Shown here: positions 25,785-33,717 of the stretch, in pieces
Layout: every line of letters starts with the position of its first letter
Position numbering within the stretch: position 1 is the stretch's first letter
Source of the DNA: Planctomycetota bacterium
GTDB lineage: Bacteria; Planctomycetota; UBA8108; UBA1146; JAJFFE01
Reading direction: 5' to 3'
DNA: 44,585 nucleotides
Assembly (NCBI GenBank): GCA_021776775.1
Contig: JAJFFE010000256.1
Location: 1-44,585 of the forward strand
Program-made: the position numbers and the translations under genes
The notes under the pieces: generated by a model
What the model was told of the DNA's origin: nothing
Databases searched by the model: none
Seen by the model: the letters and a program-made list of their open reading frames with translations, nothing else

Positions 25785-28607
25785 CTACAGCGCGCACGGG
25801 TGCTCGGTGCCGACCCAAGCGGGGTGCACCGGAACGCAAATCGAAGGCAGCGTGGTGCTGTATTCGTTCGCAAAGATCTCATTGAAGTCATTCGAATCGA
25901 GTTGCCCGTTGCCCGGGTAACTCAGCGACGTTCCCGCCACGTCGAACGCCGAGTGGTTCGGGAGCAACGGGTAGACTCCGACGGGGTCAGCCTTGAGCGC
26001 ATCCCAGACCGCCCAGTCCTCTGGCGTTCCGGCCGTACCGTCGTTGTCGAAGTCGTACGGCATGCCCACGACTGAGTAGGTGTCGTCGGTGCAGGGGTCC
26101 GCGCGGTGCGGACTGCGCCCCATGTAGACCGTATTGCCCTTGGAAACAAACGTCGTGGCGAGTGGGCGGTCGGCGTGAAGAATTCCTTTGACGGCGCCTG
26201 AGTGGGCGGAATCAAGCTTCAGGCTGCCGGAGACACGGTGGTCACTGTTGAGCTGCAACAGGTGAGTCACCGAACTGGTGCCCACGGTCACCTCGTAGAA
26301 CCCGTTCGCTCGGCAAGCAACTCCCTCAACCTGCGCTTCCCGCAAAGTTTCGACTGCGGTCGCGACCAAGATCGAGCCAGCCCCTAGCGTGTCCAAAGGC
26401 GCGCTCAGACTGATCGAGTGCAGCCTTTGGTTTACGACGAACAAGATTTGCTCTGATTGCGGCTCGTACGTCAGCGCTCCGAGCGTGAACGGACCGTCAC
26501 CCGGAATGTCGATCTCTATGCCCGGGGGAGCGGCCCAAGGGTTCTCGGCGTCGACTAGGTACAGGTTGGCGTCAACACCACTCCCAGTGCCAATGAACAG
26601 CAATCGTTGCTGGATCTCGGCGTCGCCGTCGGGCGACGTGGCCGTCACGGGGTACGAAGTAACTCCAGTGTAGTTTTGGAGGGTATAGATCGGTGTCACG
26701 GTCCGTGGTGCCGGCTTGTGGTTGAGCAAGTCCACCAAGTACCACTGAAACAGTTCCGTTCCTGCCGGCGGGACAACGGCAAGCTGCATCGTAGCGTCGT
26801 GGAACGCGAGGTCGCCGGGAGTCATGTTCGTGAATTCGATTTTCTTGAGCGGGTCGATGTCGTTCCTGATCCCCATGAAGAACGAACCTCGCAAGGGCTT
26901 CGAGAATTTGCCCAACGAATCTTCGCTCACCACCTCGACCTCGATATACGCCGACCCGGTGAGCTCACCCAGGTCGATGCTATACACGTCTAACCCACTG
27001 TACACCTGCTCGAAGTCTGCCGATCGGAGCATCATCGTCGTGGTGGTCGCACCCAGACCAGGCTCGTAGCTAATCTCAACCACACTGTCGCAGCGCTTCT
27101 TGATCGACAGGTTCGTCGGCGACGGCACCGTACTCGGCTGCCAGACGATCTCCCGAATAGGCAAGCTCTTGTTGCCGGTGAACGTGTCACGCGTGCGGAG
27201 CTGCAGGTCTCGCATGCGGGGCTTGTCGAGCGCAGTGACCGTGAGAGACGCTTGCGTAAGCGGAGCAGTGAGAACGATGGTGGCACCGTCGGAAACGATC
27301 CACTCGGCATTGGCCGGGGTAACTCCAGCCTGCGTGGTAATCGCAATGTCTATGTCGCCGTTGTTCTCGGTGAATGTGGCGTCCGCCGCCCAATTCGTCA
27401 TGCCGGGCTTTTCGATCCAGTCGTAGTGCGCTCGCGGATTTCCCAAGCCGTCGATGTAGTGCACCGCCAACAAGCCTTCGTCGCCGGGTTGGAGTCCTGG
27501 ATTGAAGGTGTTTGAGTCCAGTGAGTGCAGTGAGTAGTTCCAGAGGATGACCGGCTGGAACTGTCCCGGGATAGCCAAGAGCAGCTCACCAGTTTCATCG
27601 TCGTACTCGAATCCCGGCTCGCCGGTGACCCATTCCGAGTCTACGAGAAACTCCTTCGGATCGATGGAGACGATTCCGCCGATCTCGGTGTCGCCGGTAC
27701 CGCCGCCGGAGAACAACCCATTCGCGGCGGCCGTTCGCCACTCCGTGTAACCAGTGTCTCCTTGTTTGAAGTGCAGGACATCCGCAGCGGTGCGGGAGGT
27801 CGAAAGGGATGTACTTCCGCCGGCAAGCGAGAACAAACAGTTCGGAACCTGCGCCGTGGTATCAGTCGGGTCGACACACATTGAAAGACCGTTGATGACG
27901 TCGCCCGCCTGGAGGCCAAGTTGGATCTGGTCCGCCCACACCGACAGTGCTCCCGACCCGCTCAGCATGAGAATTTGATTTGGGTGGTAGTTTTGACCGC
28001 CGAGGCTAATGGTGCGATCGATGGTAAAGTAGATCGCCGCCTTCGCGGACGTCAGGTGGTAATCGAGGCCAATGATGTTCGGTCGTTGCGTCCAAATGGG
28101 CGTCCCGGTCCAACCTCCCGGCAGGGAGAAGCTGGCTGTTGCCATATACTGATCCGCCAGCGGCGCCAAGACCGCAGTATTCTCTTCGACCGTCTTGATG
28201 TTCAACGTAGTCGCTGTATCGATCGTGTTGGGCACTATGTATAGATCCGCATGTGCCTCGAACCGGTGTTCCTTGCTCACTGACGATCCTGGCACACCGC
28301 CGGAATTCGGTGCGTTCGATCGATCCCCAATCGAGAACCCGAGGAGCCCGTGAGGATTGACGTAGTCAATCCCGTCGAGCCCGTGGCTCAAGCTGATGGC
28401 CCGCACCGTCGACGGTACCGCTCCACTAAGAGCGGACTTCACCCGGTTGCTATAGGGAACCATCGCTCCGCTTCGAGTGTCGAGCGTATGGATTACATTT
28501 GCCGGGTACGACGGATGATCGACCAAGACGGAATACTGATACTGCTGCTGCGCCAAGACTGGTGCTGCCGTGAACAGCAAGACAAACGCGATTACGCTTC
28601 GGTACAT
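25785..28607 (-). CDS. Large secreted protein with C-terminal dockerin/EF-hand-like segment
   Basis: 940 residues from ATG 28607, which has AGGAGG 7 nt upstream; an upstream start at 28622 would add only MRRAR. A signal peptide (MYRSVIAFVLLFTAAPVLAQ) is followed by a long beta-rich body with no catalytic motif I recognise. Parts look like Ig/fibronectin strands (VVEISYEPGLGATTTTMMLR) and a possible propeller-like region (LLFIGTGSGVDANLYLV). The end has two Asp/Asn calcium-binding loops, YDFDNDGTAGTPEDWAVWDA and NGQLDSNDFNEIFAN, of dockerin type, then a Cys-containing tail. Probably an exported surface or matrix protein. It lies 48 bp upstream of the sigma54 activator gene on the same strand. 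Confidence 0.85.
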   Translation of the reverse strand: MYRSVIAFVLLFTAAPVLAQQQYQYSVLVDHPSYPANVIHTLDTRSGAMVPYSNRVKSALSGAVPSTVRAISLSHGLDGIDYVNPHGLLGFSIGDRSNAPNSGGVPGSSVSKEHRFEAHADLYIVPNTIDTATTLNIKTVEENTAVLAPLADQYMATASFSLPGGWTGTPIWTQRPNIIGLDYHLTSAKAAIYFTIDRTISLGGQNYHPNQILMLSGSGALSVWADQIQLGLQAGDVINGLSMCVDPTDTTAQVPNCLFSLAGGSTSLSTSRTAADVLHFKQGDTGYTEWRTAAANGLFSGGGTGDTEIGGIVSIDPKEFLVDSEWVTGEPGFEYDDETGELLLAIPGQFQPVILWNYSLHSLDSNTFNPGLQPGDEGLLAVHYIDGLGNPRAHYDWIEKPGMTNWAADATFTENNGDIDIAITTQAGVTPANAEWIVSDGATIVLTAPLTQASLTVTALDKPRMRDLQLRTRDTFTGNKSLPIREIVWQPSTVPSPTNLSIKKRCDSVVEISYEPGLGATTTTMMLRSADFEQVYSGLDVYSIDLGELTGSAYIEVEVVSEDSLGKFSKPLRGSFFMGIRNDIDPLKKIEFTNMTPGDLAFHDATMQLAVVPPAGTELFQWYLVDLLNHKPAPRTVTPIYTLQNYTGVTSYPVTATSPDGDAEIQQRLLFIGTGSGVDANLYLVDAENPWAAPPGIEIDIPGDGPFTLGALTYEPQSEQILFVVNQRLHSISLSAPLDTLGAGSILVATAVETLREAQVEGVACRANGFYEVTVGTSSVTHLLQLNSDHRVSGSLKLDSAHSGAVKGILHADRPLATTFVSKGNTVYMGRSPHRADPCTDDTYSVVGMPYDFDNDGTAGTPEDWAVWDALKADPVGVYPLLPNHSAFDVAGTSLSYPGNGQLDSNDFNEIFANEYSTTLPSICVPVHPAWVGTEHPCAL

Positions 28608-28737
28608 GCGAGCCCTCCTCAAGGTTCATCTCAAAATCGCTTGAGGTTCAAGAGTAACGCGTGTCCGGTCTTCGAATAGTGCAAACGGCGCTGTCCTAAT
28701 CCAGGACACGAGGTCGCAAAGCAGGCGCGCAAGGCTC

Positions 28738-28743
28738 TACAAT
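28738..28743 (+). promoter_or_regulatory. Possible -10 element upstream of the kinase gene
   Basis: TACAAT (28738-28743) is a one-mismatch match to TATAAT about 65 bp before the kinase start. The region 17-19 bp upstream has no clear TTGACA, so support is modest. Confidence 0.3.
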
Positions 28744-28803
28744 AGTGCTACTTAAGAAAACCTCTCGTGTCGCTCTCTATCATCAGGGATCCTCAATTCT
28801 GGA

Positions 28804-31287
28804 TTGGCATGCCCAACGTCGTGGACGAGCAACCGATTGCGTCACGTTTGGAGACGGAGAACGCTCATTTCGCGAAATGAACCGAAGAACAGGATCCCGC
28901 GCGACGAGGACTCCGCAGACGGATCCCCCTCGCCAGACGGCGTTTCCCCCGATGAGACGCCATCTGAAGAACCGCTTGCCGACAAGGCTCCTCAGACCTT
29001 GACGCTGATTCGGTGGAGCTCGGCTGGCGATGACTCAGTCGCAACCACCAGCGATGCACCCGCCGTGAGTTACGGGTCGTACGAGCAGCGCTACCAGGTC
29101 GAAGAGTTCATCGGCGAAGGCGGAATGGGCCGGGTGTTCCTCGGCCGCGACTCCGTACTGCAGCGCCACGTTGCGATCAAGTACTCCCGGGAGGACGCGC
29201 AAACCGACGCGACGCAGGGGCAGTTCTGGTACGAAGCGGTCAACTCGGGCCGGCTAGACCACCCGTGCATTCCTCCGGTTCACGACGTTGGCGTGGACAG
29301 TCGCGGGCGCGCGTTCTACGTCATGCGACTCATCCGCGGAACGTCACTTCGCGACGTGCTCGCTCGCCCCGACGATCCCGACGCGCTCGGCCTGACTCGC
29401 CTCCTGAACGTGTTCGTTCAAGTTTGCGGCGCGGTTCAATTCGCGCACGAAGCGGAGATCCTCCACCTCGATATCAAGCCAGATAACATCATGGTCGGAA
29501 CGTACGGCGAAGTTTACTTAGTCGACTGGGGACTATCGAAGCCTCTCGAGCAGTCGACGCCGGGAACCACGGTACAGGGGACGCCGTCTTATATGGCGCC
29601 GGAACAAGCCGAAGCGTCGTCCACGCTGACGCCGGCAACAGACGTCTTTGCGCTCGGCATCATCCTCTACGAGTTGACAACAGGCATCCGACCGTTCCGG
29701 TCGGACAGCGTGGAGGGCCTCCTCAAGAAAATCCGGAAAGCTCCGTTCGACCGGGGAGCGGCGTGGGAAGGCAGCCCAGCCGCGCTTCGAGAACTGATTA
29801 CGGAGTGCCTCCAAAAACGCCCCGAACAGCGGCCGGCGAGTGCAGCCGCGGTCGCGGCTCAAGTTCAGGAGTTTCTCGATGGGAGACAAGAGAAGGCACG
29901 CCAACTGAAAGACGCCGAGCTGTCGCTCGACAAGTCTCACGATCAGCTCGCCGACCACGCTCGACTACTCGAAGAAGAGAAGCAACTCGAGAAGACTCTC
30001 GCCGCAATCGATGTCGACGAAGAGGCCGGGTCCGCAGAGAAGCGCGAGTTGTGGGAGTGCCAAGATGCGCTACACGCTTGCCGCCGAGACGCAGCCGTCG
30101 CCATGGAAAAAGCCCTGCGCTTCCTCCTGCAAGCCCAAAAAGATGCACCGCACGACTTGCGAGTTCGAAGGGCGCTGGCGGACGTGTACTGGAGTCGCTT
30201 TCAACACGCAGAAGCAAACAATGACGCGTTCCAGTTGCTATACCTCGAAACACAACTTCGCCAACTCAACCTCGTGGAAATCGACAACCTGTTGCTCGGC
30301 GTGGGAACACTCACTCTGCGGTGCACTCCGGAACCCGAAAACGTGATATTGCAGCGCCTAGAAGAAGAAGATCGCGTTCTGAAGCCCGGCGAACGCATCG
30401 ATTTACCCGGGAACAACATCGACAACTATTCGCTACCCATGGGACGTTATCAGGTCACACTGTCGCATCCGAACTTTCGCACCATCGTCGCACCCATCGC
30501 CATCGGGCGCTGCCAGAACGTCGAGCAGAACTGGCGGTTTCGATCCGAGGATGAGATTGACGAGCAGTTCGTTCAGATCCCGCCGGGCCCCTTCATCATG
30601 GGCGGCGACGACAGAACGTTCGCATCAGCTCCTCGGTCGATTCCGCAGGTGGATGAGTTCGCAATTGCCCGCTTCCCGGTGACGTGGATCGAATACCGCG
30701 AGTTCTTGCAGTCGATCGCAGATCGATCCCGCGAGGCGGCGAAATCGCGGCTGCCGCAGGTCTCCACTAAAGACCCGGATTCGTGGAACGTCAACGCGGA
30801 CGGTAGAGTCGACTGGAAGAATTCCGGCAACCCCAAGGAACAGCAGTGGCCGATCTTCATGGTTACCCATCAAGACGCCATCGACTACTGCGCGTGGAAG
30901 TCTGCACGCGACGGTCGATCGTATCGACTGCCCACCGACGAAGAGTGGGAAAAGGCGGCTCGCGGAGTCGACGGTAGAACGTTTCCGTGGGGCGACCAGT
31001 TCGATGCGTCGTTCTGTAAGAACTCCAAATCGACCCCCAACAAGGCTCAACCCGAAGCCGTCGGCCAGTACCCCGCCGACTGCTCACCATACGGCGTGCG
31101 CGACATGGCCGGCGGCATTCGCGAATGGTGTGACGCCTGGTTCAACGAAAAGGACAATCAGAAACTCGTGCGCGGAGGATCCTGGAACTTCTCATCCATT
31201 GGGTCACACTGCGCCTATCGCGTCGGCTGTGTACCGTACGAAGCCTACGTCTTCATCGGCTTCCGGCTGGTGCACGACTTCGAGTAG
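28804..31287 (+). CDS. Ser/Thr protein kinase fused to a formylglycine-generating-enzyme (FGE)-type domain; N-terminus uncertain
   Basis: Up to 827 residues. Kinase domain ~97-370: P-loop GEGGMGRVFLG, Lys126 in HVAIKYS, catalytic loop HLDIKPDN (221-228, lacking the Arg of HRD), DWG (241-243) for DFG, and GTPSYMAPEQAE. A coiled coil (~365-420) and a TPR/PEGA-like helical and beta region follow, then an FGE-sulfatase-type domain (~590-825: PPGPFIMGGDD, FPVTWIEYREFL, YRLPTDEEWEKAARG, FPWGDQF, VRGGSW). This is a typical planctomycete signalling protein. No TM is obvious. The frame has only a TTG start at 28804; the stretch to ~28870 reads unnaturally in this frame, while ATG 28809 in another frame encodes a natural-looking 23-residue start ending in TGA at 28878. 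A frameshift near 28871-28880 or a start at TTG 28999 is possible. Confidence 0.9.
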   Translation: MACPTSWTSNRLRHVWRRRTLISRNEPKNRIPRDEDSADGSPSPDGVSPDETPSEEPLADKAPQTLTLIRWSSAGDDSVATTSDAPAVSYGSYEQRYQVEEFIGEGGMGRVFLGRDSVLQRHVAIKYSREDAQTDATQGQFWYEAVNSGRLDHPCIPPVHDVGVDSRGRAFYVMRLIRGTSLRDVLARPDDPDALGLTRLLNVFVQVCGAVQFAHEAEILHLDIKPDNIMVGTYGEVYLVDWGLSKPLEQSTPGTTVQGTPSYMAPEQAEASSTLTPATDVFALGIILYELTTGIRPFRSDSVEGLLKKIRKAPFDRGAAWEGSPAALRELITECLQKRPEQRPASAAAVAAQVQEFLDGRQEKARQLKDAELSLDKSHDQLADHARLLEEEKQLEKTLAAIDVDEEAGSAEKRELWECQDALHACRRDAAVAMEKALRFLLQAQKDAPHDLRVRRALADVYWSRFQHAEANNDAFQLLYLETQLRQLNLVEIDNLLLGVGTLTLRCTPEPENVILQRLEEEDRVLKPGERIDLPGNNIDNYSLPMGRYQVTLSHPNFRTIVAPIAIGRCQNVEQNWRFRSEDEIDEQFVQIPPGPFIMGGDDRTFASAPRSIPQVDEFAIARFPVTWIEYREFLQSIADRSREAAKSRLPQVSTKDPDSWNVNADGRVDWKNSGNPKEQQWPIFMVTHQDAIDYCAWKSARDGRSYRLPTDEEWEKAARGVDGRTFPWGDQFDASFCKNSKSTPNKAQPEAVGQYPADCSPYGVRDMAGGIREWCDAWFNEKDNQKLVRGGSWNFSSIGSHCAYRVGCVPYEAYVFIGFRLVHDFE

Positions 31288-31310
31288 TCCCAACACGTTC
31301 GCCAAAAGAA

Positions 31311-31347
31311 GAAGGACGCTGCGGGCGAGTCGCCCGCAGCGTCCTTC
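31311..31347. terminator. Strong bidirectional terminator
   Basis: A 16-bp perfect stem, 31311-31326 with 31332-31347, loop GAGTC, between the kinase gene (+) and the dockerin-type gene (-), which converge here. The A-rich run before it (CCAAAAGAAG) gives a T-rich tail on the minus strand. Confidence 0.9.
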
Positions 31348-31381
31348 TGTTCATCTCAACGATACGCATGACCCACTCACA

Positions 31382-32698
31382 CTACGGACAAGCAGCGAAG
31401 TCCGCGCAGTCGAGCGCGTCCGCGGTCGGGTCGTCGCCACACGTAGACGGGGCCGGCGGCGGCGGGCCGCCGAAGAACTGACCGTCGGCGTTGTGGATGG
31501 CGTCGGCGACGTCGATCTGTCCATCGTCGTTGACGTCACAGGCGTCGTCACACGGCAACGCGGCTCCACCGGTGAAGAGGTATTCCAAGCTCTCGACAAT
31601 GTCGGAGAGATCGAGCACGCCGTCGGCGTTGCAATCACCGCGGATGAAGGTTGCGGGAACGAAGACTGCTGTCTCGATCTCGCCATCCTCCCAGTCTGCC
31701 GCGACCGCCGACCCGCCGGCTAGACTGAGAATCGTATCCACCGGGAACGCTCCGCCGGGTGTCGTATTGCAGTACTCGATGGTCGCAGTACCGGCCGGCC
31801 CTACTTCTTCATAGACGAGGTCCAATAGCTCGTAGCCGGCACCCGGTGACAGCGTGACCCCTCCCAGGAGCGAGATCACGACGGCGTGGTTGAAACCGGG
31901 CGTCTCGGTTCCCGTCGTCGTCCCGTTCGGGATCACGTTGATCTGCTCGAAGTCCGGTGCCCCGCCGCTGGCGCTGCTGGTCATCGTGGTGCTACCGCTC
32001 GTCGCGCTGAGCGGGTTGACCAAAGACTCATCGTGGCAGATACCAATCGACCAGCCAGCGATGTCGCCGCCGCCGGATGAGTCGAGCAGGCACGTCGCGG
32101 TCAGGCCAACCTCGTCGGAGAACGACAGGACGTACGGTGCTCCGGCCGCCGATGCGGTAAGGCTTCCATCGATCTGAGTCGCGCCAATGCTGGTCCCGCC
32201 GGCGACCGTCATGGACGTCTCCACGGGAAACGCGCCGCCCGGCGTCGTGCCACACAGCTGCACTACCGAGGTGCCTACTTGATCCAAGGTATACGTCACT
32301 TCGAAGATCTCGAAGTCGGTCCCCGGCGCAAGGGTGAACGAGCCTAAGAAGCTGATGACGACGGCTTGGTTCGCGCCGGCGGTTTCTCCGGGGCCGATGC
32401 CCGGAGAGCCGTTAGGTATGACGTTGATCTGATTGAAGTCTGGGGGGTTGCCGCCAGAAATCGTCAGCGTGGTCGAACCGTGGGCGGCGCTGCTGACGTC
32501 GACCATGGATTCGTCGTGACACACGCCGAGTGACCATCCGGCCATGTTGTCTGTTGAGTTGTTGTCATACTCGACAAGAATAGTCGCGCTAGAACCGACG
32601 GTGCCGGAGGCGTCGGTTACGGTGAGAACGTGGTCTTGTGCGGCGGCCCAGGAGGAGCCGAGCAGTACACAGGTCGCAATCAAAACGAGACGATGCAT
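31382..32698 (-). CDS. Secreted protein with two duplicated beta domains and a dockerin-like EF-hand pair
   Basis: 438 residues from ATG 32698, which has GGGAGG 6-7 nt upstream and starts a signal peptide (MHRLVLIATCVLLGSSWAAA); an upstream start would add 37 residues unlike a signal. The body is two tandem copies of a ~145-residue beta domain: GWSLGVCHDESMV then GWSIGICHDESLV, each followed by INVIPNG, VVIS(F/L)LG, and TTPGGAFPV. After an unpaired strand come two EF-hand-like loops (GDCNADGVLDLSDIVESLEYLF and CDVNDDGQIDVADAIHNA) with GGPPPPAP. This layout is a planctomycete hallmark. The domains resemble cohesin-type or similar adhesive folds; the protein is probably exported and calcium-binding. 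Confidence 0.88.
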   Translation of the reverse strand: MHRLVLIATCVLLGSSWAAAQDHVLTVTDASGTVGSSATILVEYDNNSTDNMAGWSLGVCHDESMVDVSSAAHGSTTLTISGGNPPDFNQINVIPNGSPGIGPGETAGANQAVVISFLGSFTLAPGTDFEIFEVTYTLDQVGTSVVQLCGTTPGGAFPVETSMTVAGGTSIGATQIDGSLTASAAGAPYVLSFSDEVGLTATCLLDSSGGGDIAGWSIGICHDESLVNPLSATSGSTTMTSSASGGAPDFEQINVIPNGTTTGTETPGFNHAVVISLLGGVTLSPGAGYELLDLVYEEVGPAGTATIEYCNTTPGGAFPVDTILSLAGGSAVAADWEDGEIETAVFVPATFIRGDCNADGVLDLSDIVESLEYLFTGGAALPCDDACDVNDDGQIDVADAIHNADGQFFGGPPPPAPSTCGDDPTADALDCADFAACP

Positions 32699-33093
32699 CT
32701 CGTTCCTCCCATCTCCATAGCGGAAAGACTGAACCACTCGATGTGGGGTCGAGTCAGAATCCGCAGCTTCGCCCCCCCCGCAAACCATCGACGAGCAACC
32801 TTCACCCAATCACGCAATGACTCTGCGGATCGTCGGTTCAGCAAACCGATCGATTGAGGCGACGGCCACTCTTTAGGGGTCAAACGTAAGCGTGCTTGAA
32901 CAGGGGCAACTGCGGCGACAACATTGTGTCGGGCGAAACCGCGATCGTACGACTCGGGAGTAGGTTCTGCCACCGCTAGAATCCGAAGTCGTGGTTGAGT
33001 AGCGAGTTGAGTATTTCGCGCAGGTCGCGAAGATTCAGCGAAGGATTTGGCAGCCGGCGGGCACCAACGATTCGGACGGAGGAGTGAGCGAAA
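32699..33093. other. 395-bp divergent intergenic region
   Basis: Lies between the dockerin-type gene (-) and the ECF sigma gene (+). No supported gene or strong repeat. It must hold promoters for both; the GGAGGAG at 33077-33083 is the sigma gene's ribosome site. I could not pick convincing -35/-10 boxes. Confidence 0.5.
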
Positions 33094-33717
33094 GTGCACG
33101 GAGTGAATCCTGACGCTTACGAGATGAGCCGCGCCGACGAGGCCCGGCTCTCGAAGGAACTACGCCGCGGTGACCCCGCGGCGCTGGAGCGGTTTCAGTC
33201 CATGCTGACGACGCCGGTTTACCGGTTCGTCTTCTATCGACTGTCCGGCCGCACCGATGACGTCGAGGAGATTGTGCAGGAGACGTTCCTGGCCGCTCTC
33301 GAGGGGCTGCCTCGATTTCGACACGAATGCTCTCTGTACACCTGGCTCTGCGGGATCGCCAAGAATCGAATCGCCCGCCACCGGCGCGCCGCGTATCGCA
33401 GTCGGCTGGCGACCGCGATCGAATCCGTCGATTCGGAACTCGACGCGATACTCGCCGATCTCGACCGTCCGCTACCCGACGAAGCGTTGGAGCGAGAAGA
33501 GACTCAGGACTTAGTCGGCGCGACGATGGCAGCGCTCCCCCTCCAATACCAAGAGGTGCTGGTCGAAAAGTACGTTTCGGCGAATAGTGTCGACGAAATT
33601 GCCAGACAGCGCGGCACCAGTTCGAAGGCGATCGAGTCGACCCTCACGCGAGCTCGCGGCGCCTTTCGCCGCGCGTGGGAACTGCTCGCGCGGAAGATCG
33701 CCGGAGACCGCCCATGA
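33094..33717 (+). CDS. ECF-family RNA polymerase sigma factor
   Basis: 207 residues. Region 2 is clear: PVYRFVFYRLSGRTDDVEEI then VQETFLAALEGLPRF and LYTWLCGIAKNRI. Region 4 has PLQYQEVLVEKYVSANSVDEIA, the -35 recognition helix-turn-helix. It redirects RNA polymerase to an unknown regulon. The start is GTG 33094, with GGAGGAG 9 nt upstream. Its TGA overlaps the ATG of the next gene by 4 nt (ATGA), so the partner downstream is almost surely its regulator or is co-translated with it. Confidence 0.95.
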   Translation: MHGVNPDAYEMSRADEARLSKELRRGDPAALERFQSMLTTPVYRFVFYRLSGRTDDVEEIVQETFLAALEGLPRFRHECSLYTWLCGIAKNRIARHRRAAYRSRLATAIESVDSELDAILADLDRPLPDEALEREETQDLVGATMAALPLQYQEVLVEKYVSANSVDEIARQRGTSSKAIESTLTRARGAFRRAWELLARKIAGDRP

